Shown here: positions 1-12,499 of the stretch, in pieces
How the letters are laid out: every line of letters begins with the position of its first letter
Position numbering within the stretch: position 1 is the first letter of the stretch
Source: Hypericum androsaemum
Taxonomy: Eukaryota; Streptophyta; Magnoliopsida; Malpighiales; Hypericaceae
Length of the DNA: 64,000 nt
Reading direction: 5' to 3'
Assembly: GCA_963995505.1 (NCBI GenBank)
Contig: OZ023181.1
Location: 13,326,221-13,390,220 of the forward strand
Position numbers and translations under genes: made by a program
The notes under the pieces: generated by a model
The model's database searches: none
Told to the model about the DNA's origin: nothing
What the model saw: the letters and a program-made list of their open reading frames with translations, nothing else

Positions 1-2989
1 TCTTGCCTTTTCATTCCTTTTCCTTGACTTTTCTTGCCTTTTCTTACCTTTTCTTAACTTATCTTGCCTTTTCTTTCCTTTTCCTTCTCTTTTCATGCCT
101 TTTCCATTCCTTTTCTTTCCTTATCTTGCCTTTTCTTGCCCTTTCCTTGCCTTTTCCTTCCTTTTCTTGCCTTTTCTTGCCTTATATTGCCTTTTCTTTT
201 CTTGTTTATTTGTTCCCTTATGTTTCCTTGCCTTTTTCTGCCTTTTCTTGCCTTTTGTTTCCTTTTGTTTCCTTTTCTTGCCTTTGCCTTATCCTTTTTT
301 TCCTTTTCATGCCTTTTCATGCCTTCTCTTGCCTTATCTTTCCTTTTCTTGCCTTTTCATGCCTTTTCTATACCTTTTCTGGCCTTTTCTTGCCTTTTCC
401 TGGCCTTTTCTTGCCTTATCTTACCTTTTCCTAGCCTTATCTTTCCTTTTCTTTCCTTTCCTTGTTTTTCTTGCTTTTTCTTGCCTTATCTTGCCTTTTC
501 CTACCTTTTCATGCCTTTTCTTGCCTTTTCTTTCCTTTTCTCACCTTTTCTTTCCTTTTCTTGCCTTTTCTTTCCTTTTCTTTCCTTTTCTTACCCTTTC
601 TTAGTTGTTCTTTCCTTTTCTCGCCTTTTCTTTTCTTTTCTTGCCTTTTCTTGCCTTTTCCTTGCCTTTTCTTTCCTCATCTTTCCTTTTCTTTCCTTTT
701 CATGCCTTTTCCAAGCCTTATCTTGCCTTATCATGCCTTTTCTTGCCTTATCTTTCCTTATCTTTCCTTTTCTTGCCTTTTCTTGACTTATCTTGTCTTT
801 TCTTACCTTTTCATGCATTTTCTTACCTTTTCTTGCATTTTCATGCCTTTTATTGCATTTTCCTAGCCTTTTCTTGCCTTATCTTATCTTTTTTTGCCTT
901 TTCTTGCCTTTTTTTGCCATTTCATGCCTTTTCCAAGCCTTTTCTTGCCTTTTCTTTCCTTTTCTTGCATTTTCTTTCCTTTTCTTACCTTTTCATGCCT
1001 TTTCCTTTCCTTTTCTTTCCTTTTCTTACCTTTTCATGCCTTTTCCTTTCCTTTTCCTGCCTGATCTTGCCTTATCTTGCCTTATCTTTCCTTTTCTTGC
1101 ATTTTCTTGCCTTAACTTGCCTTTTCTTACCTTTTATTACCTTTCCTTGCCTTTTCTTTTCTTTTCTTTCCTTTTCTTGCCTTTTCTTTCCTTTTCTTTC
1201 CTTTCGTGCCTTTTTCGTGCCTTATCTTGCCTTTTCATTGCCTTTTCTTGCTTTTTCTTGCCTTATCTTACCTTATCTTACCTTTTCTTGCCTTTTCATT
1301 CCTTTTCCTTGCCTTTTCTTGCCATTTCTTTCCTTTTCTTGCCTTTTCTTTCATTTTCTTTCGTTTGCTTGCCTTTTCCTTGACTTTTCTATCCTTTCCT
1401 TGGCTTTTCTAGTTTTTTCTTGCCTTATCTTGCCTTTTCTTACATTTTCTTGCCTTTTCCTTCCCATGCCTTTTCTTTCCGTGTATTCGCTTTTCTTGCC
1501 TTTTCCTTCCCATGCCTTTTCTTTCCGTGTATTGGCTTTTCTTGCCTTTTCCTTGCCTTTTCTTTCATTTTCATTCCTTATCTTGCCTTTTCCTTGCCTT
1601 TTCTTTCCTTTTCTTATCTTTTCATGCCTTTTCTTGCCTTATCTTTCCTTTTCTTGACTTTTCATGCCTTTTCCATGCCTTTTCTTTCCTTTTCTTGCCC
1701 TTTCTTGCCTTTTCCTTGCCCTGTCTTTCCTTTTCTTGCCTTATCTTTCCTTTTCTTGCCTTTTCATGCCTTTTCCATGACTTTTCTTGCATTTTCTTGC
1801 CTTTTCCTTGCCTTTTCTTTCCTTATCTTGCCTTTTCCTTGCCTTTTCTTTCCTTATCTTGCCTTTTCTTTCCTTTTCCTTCCTTTTCTTGCCTTTTTTT
1901 GACTTTTCCTACCTTTTCTTAAATTTGCTTGCCTTTTCTTTCCTTTTCTTTCCTTTTATTGCCTTTTCTTGCCTTTTCTTGCCTTCTCCTTGCCTTTTCT
2001 TACCTCACCTTTCCTTTTATTTCCTTTTCATGCCTTTTCCTTGCCGTTTCTTTCCTTATCTTGCCTTTTCTTTCCTTTTCTTTCCTTTTCTTGCCTTTTT
2101 TTGAATTTTCTTACCTTTTCTTACATTTTCTTTCCTTTTCTTTCCTTTTCTTGCCTTTTCTTGCCTTTTCCTTGCCTTTTCTTACCTTATCTTGCCTTTT
2201 TTCCCTTACCTTGCCCTATATTTCCTTTTCTTTCAGTTTCTTGCATTTTCTTACCTTATCTTGCCTTTTCTTTCCTTTTCATGCCTTTTCTTGCCTTCTC
2301 TTTCCTTTTCATCCCTTTTCTTGTCTTTTTCTTGCCTTTGGTTACCTTTTCTTACCTTATCTTTCCTTTTTTTGCCTTTTCCTTACCTTTTCTTGCCTGA
2401 GCTTGCCTTTTTCTTGTCTTTTCTTTCCTTTTCATGCATTTTCCATGCCTTTTCTTACATTTTCTTTCCTTTCCTTGCCTTTTCTTGCCTTTTCTTGCCT
2501 TTTCTAGCCTTTTCCTTGCCTTTTCCCGCCTGATCTTGCCTTTTCTTGCCTTTTCTTGCCTTGTCTTTCCTTTTCTTTCCGTTTCTTACCTTTTCTTGCC
2601 TTTTCTTTCCTTTTCTTGCCTTTTCCTTGCTTTTTCTTGCCTTATCTTGCCTTTTCATGCCTTTTCCTTGCCTTTTCTTTAACTTTTCTTGCCTTTCGTG
2701 CCTTTTCCTTGCCTTTTCTTACCTCATCTTTCCTTTTCTTGCCTTCTCTTGCCTTATCTTGCATTTTCTTGCCTTCTCTTGCCTTATCTTGCCTTTTCTT
2801 GCCTTATCTTGCCTTTTCCTTGCCTTTTCTTACTTCATATTTCCTTTTCTTTCCTCATCTTTCCTTTTCTTTCCTTTCCTTGCCTTATCTTTCCCTTTCT
2901 TGCCTTTTCATTCTTTTTCCTTGCCTTTTCTTGCCTTTTCTTGCCATTTCAATCCTTTTCTTCCCTTTTCCTTGCCTTTTCTTGACTTT
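1..2989 (+). repeat. 3.0-kb block, copy 1 (diverged left part)
   Basis: First of two copies of a 3.0-3.1 kb block, phased here to the window start. Paired landmarks are ttccattcc at 102 (ttccactcc at 3,091), ttgtttatttg at 202 (3,241), tttttgccatttcatgcc at 911 (4,071), ggttacc at 2,340 (5,750) and the atttcaatcc motif near 2,946 (6,082). The spacings vary (2,989, 3,039, 3,160, 3,410, about 3,140), so the copies differ by several indels. One is about 270 bp around 2,360-2,650, including the gcctgagcttgcc motif, which is absent from copy 2. The frames open here are repeat artefacts. Confidence 0.75.
1452..1543 (+). repeat. 46-bp local tandem duplication (gtgtatt motif)
   Basis: Two adjacent 46-bp units at 1,452-1,497 and 1,498-1,543 each contain ttcccatgcc followed by ttccgtgtatt. 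The first ends in ttcgc, the second in ttggc. The related block near 5,120 has one copy, reading ttacgtgtattggc. The gtgtatt string departs strongly from the monomer consensus and makes a good landmark. Confidence 0.85.
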
Positions 2990-5900
2990 TCTTTCCTTTG
3001 CTTGCCTTTTTCTTGACTTTTCTTGCCTTTTCTTATCTTTTCTTGCCTTATCTTGCCTTTTCTTTCCTTTTCCTTCACTTTTCATGCCTTTTCCACTCCT
3101 TTTCTTTCTGTATCTTGCCTTTTCTTGCCTTTTCCTTGCCTTTTCCTTCCTTTTCTTGCCTTGTCTTGCCTTTCTTGTCATTTCCTTGCCTTTTCTTGCC
3201 ATTTCTTGCCTTATCTTCCCTTTTCTTCCCTTTTCTTTTCTTGTTTATTTGTTCCCTTACGTTTCCTTGCATTTTCCGGCCTTTTCTTGCCTTTTCTTTC
3301 CTTTCCCTTTCCTTTTCTTTCCTGTTCTTGCCTTTTCCTTATCCTTTTTTTCATTTTCATGCCTTTTCATGCCTTCTCTTGCCTTATCTTTCCTTTTCTT
3401 GCATTTTCATGCCTTTTCTTGGCCTTATCTTGCCTTTTCTTGCATTTTCATGCCTTTTCTTGGCCTTATCTTTCCTTTTCTTGCATTTTCATGCCTTTTC
3501 TTGACCTTTTCTGGCCTTTTCTTGCCTTTTCCTGGCCTTATCTTGCCTTATCTTTCCTTTTCCTAGCATTATCTTGCCTTATCTTTCATTTTCTTTTCTT
3601 TTCTTGCTTTTTCTTGCCTTATCTTGCCTTTTCCTACCTTTTCACGCCTTTTCTTGCCTTTTCTTTCCTTTTCTCGCCTTTTCTTTCCTTTTCTTGCCTT
3701 TTTTTCCTTTTTTGCTTTTTCTTACCTTTTCTTGGTTTTTCTTTCCTTTTCTTGCCTTTTCTTTCCTTTTCTTGCCTTTTCTTTTCTTTTCTTGCCTTTT
3801 CGTGCCTTTTCCTTGCCTTTTCTTTCCTCACCTTTCCTTTTCTTTCCTTTTCATGCCTTTTCCAAGCCTTATCTTGCCTTATCATGCCTTTTCTTGCCTT
3901 ATCTTTCCTTATCTATCCTTTTCTTTCCTTTTCTTGCCTTTCTTGACTTATCTTGTGTTTTCTTACCTTTTCATGCATTTTCTTACATTTTCTTTCATTT
4001 TCATGCCTTTTCTTGCATTTTCCTAGCCTTTTCTTGCCTTATCTTTTATTTTTTTGCCTTTTCTTGCCTTTTTTTGCCATTTCATGCCTTTTCCATGCCT
4101 TTTATTGCCTTTTCTTTCGTTTTCTTGCATTTTCTTTCGTTTTCTTACCTTTTCATGCCTTTTCCTCTCCTTTTCTTAATTTTGCTTGCCTTTTCCTGCC
4201 TGATCTTGCCTTTTCTTGCGTTATCTTGCCTTTTCTTGCCTTAACTTGCCTTTTCTTACCTTTTATTACCTTTCCTTGCCTTTTCTTTTCTTTTCTTTCC
4301 TTTTCTTGCCTTTTCGTGCCTTTTTCGTGCCTTATCTTGCCTTTTCCTTGCCTTTTCTTTCCTTTTCTTGCTTTTTCTAGCCTTATCTTGCATTTTCTTA
4401 CCTTTTCCTTCCATTTTCTTTCCTTTTCTTGCCTTTTCCATGCCTTTTCTTTCCTTTTCTTGCATTTTCTTCCCTTTTCTTACCTTTTCATGCCTTTTCC
4501 TCGCCTTTGCTTGCCTTTTCCTTGCCTTTTCCTGCCTGATCTTGCCTTAACTTTCCTTTTCTTACCTTTTATTACCTTTCCTTGCCTTTTCTTTTCTTTT
4601 CTTTCCTTTTCTTGCCTTTTCTTTCCTTTTCTTGCCTTTTCGTGCCTTTTTCGTGCCTTATCTTGCCTTATCTTGCCTTATCTTGCCTTTTCCTTGCCTT
4701 TTCTTTCCTTTTCTTGCTTTTTCTTGATTTATCTTACATTTTCTTACCTTTTCTTCCATTTTCTTTCCTTTTCTTGCCTTATCTTGACCTTTCTTACCTC
4801 ATCTTTTCTTTTCTAGCCTTTCCTTCCCTTATCTTGCCTTTTCTTGCCTTATCTAGCCTTTTTCCTTGCCTTTTCTTTCCTTTTCTTGCCTTATCTTACA
4901 TTATCTTGCCTTATCTTTCCTTTTCTTGCCTTTTCATTCCTTTTCCTTGCCTTTTCTTGCCATTTCTTTCCTTTTCTTGCTTTTTCTTTCATTTTTCTTT
5001 CGTTTGCTTGCCTTTTCCTTGACTTTTCTAGCCTTTCCTTGACTTTTCTAGCATTTTCTTGCCTTATCTTGCCTTTTCTTACATTTTCTTACCTTTTCCT
5101 TCCCACGCCTTTTCTTTACGTGTATTGGCTTTTCTTGCCATTTCCTTGCCTTTTCTTTCCTTTTCTTTTCTTATCTTGTCTTTTCTTTGTTTCTTTCCTT
5201 TTCTTATCTTTTCATGCCTTTTCATGCCTTATCTTTCCTTTTCTTGACTTTTCATGCCTTTTCCATGCTTTTTCTTGCCTTTTCTTTCCTTTTCTTGCCC
5301 TTTCTTGCCTTTCCTTGCCTTTTCCTTGCCCTTTCTTTCCTTTTCTTGCCTTATCTTTCCTTATCTTACCTTTTCATGCCTTTTCCATGACTTTTCTTGC
5401 ATTTTCTTGCCTTTTCCTTGCCTTTTCTTTCCTTATCTTGCATTTCCTTGCCTTTTCTTGCCTTATCTTGCCTTTTCTTTCCTTTTCTTTCCTATTCTTG
5501 CCTTTTTTTGACTTTTCATACCTTTTCTTATCTTTTCTTACATTTTCTTGCCTTTTCTTGCCTTCTCCTTGCCTTTTCTTACCGCACCTTTCCTTTTCTT
5601 TCCTTTTCAAGCCTTTTCCATGCCTTTTCTTGCCTTTTCTTGCCTTTTCTTACCTTTTCCTTGCCTTTTCTTACCTTATCTTGCCTTTTCATGCCTTTTC
5701 TTGCCTTTTCTTTCCTTTTCATGCCTTTTATTGCCTTTTTCGTTTCTTTGGTTACCTTTTCTTACCTTTTCTTTCCTTTTCTTGCCTTTTCCTTACTTTT
5801 TCTTGCCTTATCTTAACTTTTCATGCCTTTTCCTTGCCTTTTCTTTAACTTTTCTTGCCTTACGTGCCTTATCCTTGCCTTTTCTTACCTCATCTTTCCT

Positions 5901-6104
5901 TTTCTTTCCTTTTCTTGCCTTATATTGCCTTATCTTGCCTTATCTTGCCTTATCTTGCCTTTTCTTGCCTTATCTTGCCTTTTCCTTGCCTTTTCTTACC
6001 TCATCTTTCCTTTTCTTTCCTTTCCTTGCCTTATCTTACCTTTTTTTGCCTTTTCATTCCTTTTCCTTGCCTTTTCTTGCGATTTCAATCCTTTTCTTGC
6101 CTTT
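2990..6104 (+). repeat. 3.1-kb block, copy 2
   Basis: Second copy of the 3.0-3.1 kb block (landmarks under copy 1). A third related start follows at 6,206 (ttccattcc), but that block is organised differently. Private to this copy are the 41-bp triplication at 3,401 and loss of about 270 bp near the ggttacc landmark. No gene or RNA feature was seen. Confidence 0.75.
3401..3505 (+). repeat. 41-bp local triplication
   Basis: The string gcattttcatgccttttctt begins at 3,401, 3,442 and 3,483, an exact 41-bp period. Each full unit is four monomers of 10+10+11+10 bp. The third unit diverges after about 21 bp (cttgacc instead of cttggcc). The step is a whole number of monomers, as expected for slippage or unequal exchange in register. 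Confidence 0.85.
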
Positions 6105-8069
6105 TCTTGACTTTTCTTTCCTTTGCTTGCATTTTCCTTGACTTTTCTTGCCTTTTCTTACCTTTTCTTGCTTTTTCTTGCCTTTTCCTTGCTTTTTCAT
6201 GCCTTTTCCATTCCTTTTCTTTCCTTATTTTGCCTTTTCTTGCCTTTTCCTTGCCTTTTCCATTCCTTTTTCTTTCCTTTTCTTGCCTTATCTTGCCTTT
6301 TCTTGCCTCTTACTTGCCTTTTCTTACCTTTTTTTATTTTTTCATGCTTTATCTTTCCTTTTCTTTCCTTTTCATGCATTTTCCATGCCTTTTCTTGCCT
6401 ATTCTTTCCTTTTCTTTCCTTTTCTTACCTTCTCTTCCCTTATCTTTCCTTTTCTTGCCTTTTCATGCCTTTTCTATACCTTTTCTTGCCTTTTCTTTCC
6501 TTTTCCCGGCCTTTTCTTGCCTTATCTTGCCTTTTTCGTGCCTTATCTTGCCTTATCTTTTTTTTCTTGCCTTATCTTGCCTTTTCTTACCTTTTCATGC
6601 CTTTTCTTGCCTTTTCTTTCCTTTTCTCGCCTTTTCTTTTCTTTTCTTGCCATTTCTTGCCATTTCTTGCCTTTTCTTTTCTTTTCTTGCCTTTTCTTGC
6701 CTTTTCATTCCTTTTCTTGCCTTTTCTTACCTTATCTTTCCTTTTCTTTCCTTTTCATTCCTTTTCCATGCCTTATCTTGCCTTTTCTTGCCCTTTCTTT
6801 CCTTGTCTTGCCTTATCTTTCCTTACCTTTCCTTATCTTTCCTTTTCTTGCCTTTTCTTGCCTTTTCTTTCCTTTTTTTGCCTATTCTTTCCTTTTCTTG
6901 CCTTTTCTTACCTTATCTTTCCATTTCTTTTCTTTTCTTCCTTTTTCCATGCCTTATTTTGCCTTTTCTTGCCAATTATTTCCTTTTCTAGCCTTATCTT
7001 GCCTTTTCTTTCCTTATCTTTATTTTTCTTGCCATTTCTTGCAATTTCCTTGCCTTTTTATGCCTTTTCCATGCCTTTTATTTCCTTATCTTGTCTTTTC
7101 TTGTCTTTTCCTTGCCTTTTTCTTTTCTTTTCTTCCCTTATCTTGCCTTTTCTTGCTGTTTTCCTTGCTTTTTCTTTCCTTTTCATGTATTTTCATGCCT
7201 TTTCTTTCCTTTTCCTTGCCTCATCTTGCCTTACCTTGTCGTTTTTGGCCTTATCTTGCCTTTCCTTGCCTTTTCTTGCCTATCTTGCCTTTTTCTTGCC
7301 TTTTCTTTCCTTATCTTGCCTTTTTATTTCCTTTTCTTCCCTTTTCTTTCCTTATCTTGCCTTTTTTGCCTTATCTTGCCTTTTCCTTGCCTTTTCATTC
7401 TTTTTCCTTACCTTTTCTTTCCTTTTCTTGCATTTTCATTCCTTTTCCTTGCCCTTTCTTTCCTTTTCATGCCTTTTCCTTGCCTTTTCTTGACTTTTCT
7501 TGCCTTATATGTCCTTATCTTGCCTTTTCCTTGCCCTTTCTTTCCCTTTCTTACCTTTTCTAGCCTTATCTTTCCTTTTCTTACCTTTTCATGCCTTTTC
7601 TTGCCTTTTCTTGCCTTTTCCTAGCCTTTTCTTTCTGTTTCTTGCCTTATCTTGACTTTTCTTGCCTTTTCCTTGCCATTTCTTTCCTTTTCTTGCCTTT
7701 TCGTGCCATTTCTTGCCTTATCTTTCCTTTTCTTGCCTTTTCATGCATTTTCCATGCCTTTTCTTGCATTTTCCTTGCCTCATCTTTCCTTACCTTGCCT
7801 TTTCTTGCCTTATCTTGCCTTTTCCTTGCCTTTTATTGCCTTATCTTTCCTTTTCCTTTCCTTTTCTTTCCTTTTCTTGCCTTTTTTCTTTCATTTTCCT
7901 TGCCTTTTCTTGCCTTTTCTTTCCTTTTCTTGCCTTTTCTTTCCTTAACTTTCCTTTTCTTACCTTTTCCTTGCCTTTTCTTTCCTTTTCTTTCCTTTTC
8001 CTTGCCTTTTCTTTCATTTTCTTGTCTTTTCATGGGTTTTCTTGCCTTATCTTTCCTTTTCTTGCCTTT
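6105..8069 (+). repeat. 2.0-kb block, copy 1
   Basis: First of two tandem blocks with about 1,965 bp spacing at their left ends. Landmark pairs are cctcttacttg at 6,307/8,271, tttctatacc at 6,471/8,436, ttgtcgtttttgg at 7,236/9,161, the B landmark (tttctgtttc) at 7,634/9,672, and catgggttttc at 8,034/10,081. Boundaries are phased from these pairs and approximate. Confidence 0.75.
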
Positions 8070-10116
8070 TCATGCCTTTTCCATGCATTTTCTTTCCTTT
8101 TATTTCCTTTTCTTACCTTTTCTTGCCTTATCTTGCTTTTTCTTGCCTTTTCCTTGCTTTTTCATGCCTTTTCCATGCCTTTTCTTTTCTTATCTTGCCT
8201 TTTCTTGCCTTTTCCTTGCCTTTTCCTTTCCTTTTCTTTCCTTTTCTTGCCTTATCTTGCCTTTTCTTGCCTCTTACTTGCCTTTTCTTACCTTTTTTTT
8301 ATTTTTTCATGCCTTATCTTTCCTTTTCTTTCCTTTTCATGCCTTTTCCATGCCTTTTCTTGCCTATTCTTTCCTTTTCTTTCCTTTTCTTACCTTCTCT
8401 TCCCTTATCTTTCCTTTTCTTGCCTTTTCATGCCTTTTCTATACCTTTTCTTGCCTTTTCTTTCCTTTTCCTGGCCTTTTCTTGCCTTATCTTGCCTTTT
8501 TCGTGCCTTATCTTGCCTTATCTTTTTTTCTTGACTTATCTTGCCTTTTCTTACCTTTTCATGCCTTTTCTTGCCTTTTCTTTCCTTTTCTCGCCTTTTC
8601 TTTTCTTTTCTTGCCATTTCTTGCCTTTTCTTTTCTTTTCTTGCCTTTTCTTGCCTTTTCATTCCTTTTCTTGCCTTTTCTTACCTTATCTTTCCTTTTC
8701 TTTCCTTTTCATGCCTTTTCCATGCCTTATCTTGCATTTTCTTGCCCTTTCTTTCCTTGTCTTGCCTTATCTTTCCTTACCTTTCCTTATCTTGCCTTTT
8801 CTTGGCCTTTTCTTTCCTTTTCTTGCATGTTCTTACCTTATCTTTCCATTTCTTTACTTTTCTTCCTTTTTCCATGCCTTATTTTGCCTTTTCTTGCCAA
8901 TTATTTCCTTTTCTTGCCTTATCTTGCCTTTTCTTTCCTTATCTTTATTTTTCTTGCCATTTCTTGCAATTTCCTTGCCTTTTTATGCCTTTTCCATGCC
9001 TTTTATTTCCTTATCTTGTCTTTTCTTGTCTTTTCGTTGCCTTTTTCTTTTCTTTTCTTCCCTTATCTTGCCTTTTCTTACTGTTTTCCTTGCTTATTCT
9101 TTCCTTTTCATGTATTTTCATGCCTTTTCTTGCCTTTTCCTTGCCTCATCTTGCCTTACCTTGTCGTTTTTGGCCTTATCTTGCCTTTTCTTACTGTTTT
9201 CCTTGCTTATTCTTTCCTTTTCATGTATTTTCATGCCTTTTCTTGCCTTTTCCTTGCCTCATCTTGCCTTACCTTGTTGTTTTTGGCCTTATCTTGCCTT
9301 TCCTTGCCTTTTCTTGCCTATCTTGCCTTTTTCTTGCCATTTCTTTCCTTATCTTGCCTTTTTATTTCCTTTTATTTCCTTTTCTTTCCTTATCTTGCCT
9401 TTTTTGCCTTATCTTGCCTTTTCCTTGCCTTTTCATTCTTTTTCCTTACCTTTTCTTTCCTTTTCTTGCCTTTTCATTCCTTTTCCTTGCCCTTTCTTTC
9501 CTTTTCATGCCTTTTCATGCCTTTTCCTTGCCTTTTCTTGACTTTTCTTGCCTTATCTGTCCTTATCTTGCCTTTTCCTTGCCCTTTCTTTCAATTTTTT
9601 GCCTTTTCTAGCCTTATCTTTTCTTTTCTTACCTTTTCATGCCTTTTCTTGCCTTTTCCTAGCCTTTTCTTTCTGTTTCTTGCCTTATCTTGACTTTTCT
9701 TGCCTTTTCATGCATTTTCCATGCCTTTTCTTGCATTTTCCTTGCCTCATCTTTCCTTACCTTGCCTTTTCTATCCTCGTCTTACCTTACCTTGCCTTTT
9801 CTTGCCTTATCTTGCCTTTTTCTTGCCTTTTATTGCCTTATCTTGCCTTTTCCTTTCCTTTTCTTTCCTTTTCTTGCCTTTTTTCTTTCATTTTCCTTGC
9901 CTTTTCTTGCCTTTTCTTTCCTTTTCTTGCCTTTTCTTGCCTTATTTTTCCTTTTCTTACATTTTCTTTCCTTTCCATGCCTTTTCTTTCCTTAACTTTC
10001 CTTTTCTTACCTTTTCCTTGCCTTTTCTTTCCTTTTCTTTCCTTTTCCTTGCCTTTTCTTTCATTTTCTTGCCTTTTCATGGGTTTTCTTGCCTTATCTT
10101 TCCTTTTCTTGCCTTT
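8070..10116 (+). repeat. 2.0-kb block, copy 2
   Basis: Second copy of the 2.0-kb block. It is longer because of the 113-bp tandem duplication at 9,061-9,286: landmark spacing changes from 1,925-1,965 upstream of it to 2,038-2,047 downstream. Confidence 0.75.
9061..9286 (+). repeat. 113-bp tandem duplication
   Basis: Two adjacent 113-bp copies lie at 9,061-9,173 and 9,174-9,286. Each runs from ccttatcttgccttttctta through cttactgttttccttgc and catgtattttc to ccttgtcgtttttgg. By eye they differ only at the ttgtcg / ttgttg position (C at 9,165, T at 9,278), which suggests a recent event. The equivalent part of copy 1 near 7,145-7,250 is single. Confidence 0.9.
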
Positions 10117-12499
10117 TCATGCCTTTTCCATGCGTTTTCTTTCCTTTTATTTCCTTTTCTTTCCTTATCTTGCCTTTTCTTGCCATATCTTGCCTTTTCT
10201 TTCCTTTTCTTGCCATTTCTTGCCATTTCTTGCCTTATCTTGCCTTTTCTTGCCTAATCTTGCCTTATCATGCCTTTTCTTGCCTTATCTTGCCTTTTCT
10301 TTCCTTTTCAAGCCTTTCCTTGCCTTTTCTTTCCTTTTCTTGCCTTTTCACGCCTTTTCCTTGCATTTTCTTGCCTTATCTTCCCTTTTCTTACAATTTC
10401 TTACATTTCCTTGCCTTTTCATGCCTTTTCCATGCCTTTTCTTGCCTTTTCCCTGCCTTATCCCTGCCTTTTCTTGTCTTTTCTTTCCTTATCTTGCCTT
10501 TTCTTGCCTTATCTTGCCTTATCTTACCTTTTCTTTCTTTTTCATGCCTTTCCTTGCCTTTTCTTTCATTTTCTTGCCTTTTCACATCTTTTCGTTGCCT
10601 TTTATTGCCTTATCTTGCCTTTTCCTTGCCTTTTCTTACCTTTTCTTACCATTTCCTTGCCTTTTCATGCCTATTCCATGCCTTTTCTTGCCTTTTCCTT
10701 GCCTTATCCCTGCCTTTTCTTGCCTTTTCTTACCTTATCTTGCCTTTTCGTGCATTTTCCTTGCCATTTCTTTCCTTTTCTTGCCTTTTCATGCATTTTC
10801 TTGCCTTATCTTTCCTTTTCTTGCCTTTACATGCCTTTTCCATGCCTTTTCTTTCCTTTTCGTGCCTTATCATTCCTTATCTTGCCTTTTCTTGCCTTTT
10901 CCTTGCACTTTCTTTCCTTTTCTTGCTTTTTCATGCATTATCTTCCCTTTTCATGCCTTTTCCATGCCTTTTCTTGCCTTTTTGTTGCCTCATCTTACCT
11001 TATCTTGCCTTATCTTTCCTTTTGTTGCCTTATCTTGCCTTTTCTTGCCTTTTCCTTGCTTTTTCATGCCTTTTCCATGCCTTTTCTTTCCTTATCTTGC
11101 ATTTTCTTGCCTTTTCCTTGCCTTTTCTTTCCTTTTCTTGCCTTATCTTGCCTTTCCTTGCCTTTTCTTACCTTTTTTTTTATCTTTTCATGCCTTATCT
11201 TTCCTTTTCTTTCCTTTTCATGCGTTTTCCATGCCTTTTCTTTCCTATTCTTTCCTTTTCTTTCCTTTTCTTGCCTTCTCTTCCCTTATCTTTCCTTTTC
11301 TTGCCTTTTCATGTTTTTTCTATACCTTTTCTTGCATTTTCTTTCCTTTTCCTGGCCTTTTCTTGCCTTATCTTGCCTTTTTCGTGCCTTATCTTGCCTT
11401 ATCTTTCTTTTTCTTGCCTTATCTTGCCTTATCTTGCCCTTTCTTACCTTTTCATGCCTTTTCTAGCCTTTTCTTTCCTTTCCTCGACTTTTCTTTCCTT
11501 TTCTTTCCTTTTCTTGCCATTTCTTACCTTTTCTTTTCTTTTCTTGCCTTTTCTTGCCTTTTCTTTCCTTTTCTTGCCTTTTCTTACCTTATCTTTCCTT
11601 TTCTTTCCTTTTCATGCCTTTTCCATGCCTTATCTTGCCTTTTCTTGCCATTTCTTTCCTTTTCTTGCCATATCTTTCCTTACCTTTCCTTATCTTTCCT
11701 TTTCTTGCCTTTTCTTGCCTGATCTTGCCTTTTCTTTCCTTTTTTTGCCTATTCTTTCCTTTTCTTGCCTTTTCTTACCTTATCTTTCCTTTTCTTGCTT
11801 TTTCAATGCCTTATCTTGCCTTTTCTTGCCAATTCTTTCATTTTCTTGCCTTTTCTTTCCTTTGCTTGCCTTTTCTTGTCCTTTCTTGCCTTATCTTGCC
11901 TTTTCTTTCCTTTGCTTGCTTTTTCTTTTCCTTTCTTGCCAATTCTTTCCTTTTCTTGCAATTTCCTTGCCTTTTTATGCCTTTTCCAAGCCTTTTATTT
12001 CCTTATCTTGTCTTTTCCTTGCCTTTTTCTTTTATTTTCTTGCCTTATCTTACTATTTTCCTTGCTGTTTTCTTTCCTTTTCATGTATTTTCATGCCTTT
12101 TCTTGCATTTTCCTTGCCTCATCTTGCCTTACCTTGCCTATTCTAGCCTCATCTTGCCTTTCCTTGCCTTTTCTTGCCTACCTTGGTTTTTTCTTGCCTT
12201 TTCTTGCCTTATCTTGCCTTTTTATTTCCTTTTCTTCCCTTTTCTTTCCTTATCTTGCCTTTTTTGCCTTATCTTGCCTTATTTTGCCTTTTCCTTACCC
12301 TTTCTTTCCTTTTCATGCCTTTTCCTTGCCTTTTCTTGACTTTTCTTGCCTTTTCTTTCCTTTTCTTTCCATTTCTTGCCTTATCTATCTTTATCTTGCC
12401 TTTTCCTTGCCCTTACTTTCCTTTTCTTGCCTTTTCTTGCCTTATCTTTCCTTTTCTTACCTTTTCATGCCTTTTCTTGCCTTTTCCTAGCCTTTTCTT
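10117..12499 (+). repeat. Older HOR segment up to the first A landmark
   Basis: Decamer satellite homologous to the stretches between the catggg or tatatggg landmark and the A landmark in later units (about 19.9-22.4, 26.2-28.7 and 34.6-37.1 kb). It carries tacaatttcttacatttcc at 10,392 and tctatacc near 11,329. The A-landmark string ttaaag appears first just downstream at 12,500; I did not see it to the left. Confidence 0.7.

Noticed and set aside
211..220. Possible unique-sequence island around tttatttgttccc at 202-225 and 3,241-3,265
   Set aside because: It is only about 20 bp, lies within monomer register, and is shared by both 3-kb copies; best read as a mutated monomer cluster.
2885..3202. 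Lys/Arg/Glu-rich open frames on the - strand (KARKGKKRQE cycle), resembling basic nuclear proteins
   Set aside because: They are the reverse translation of the same decamer, end wherever TTA or TCA variants occur on +, and are no longer than expected from variant spacing.
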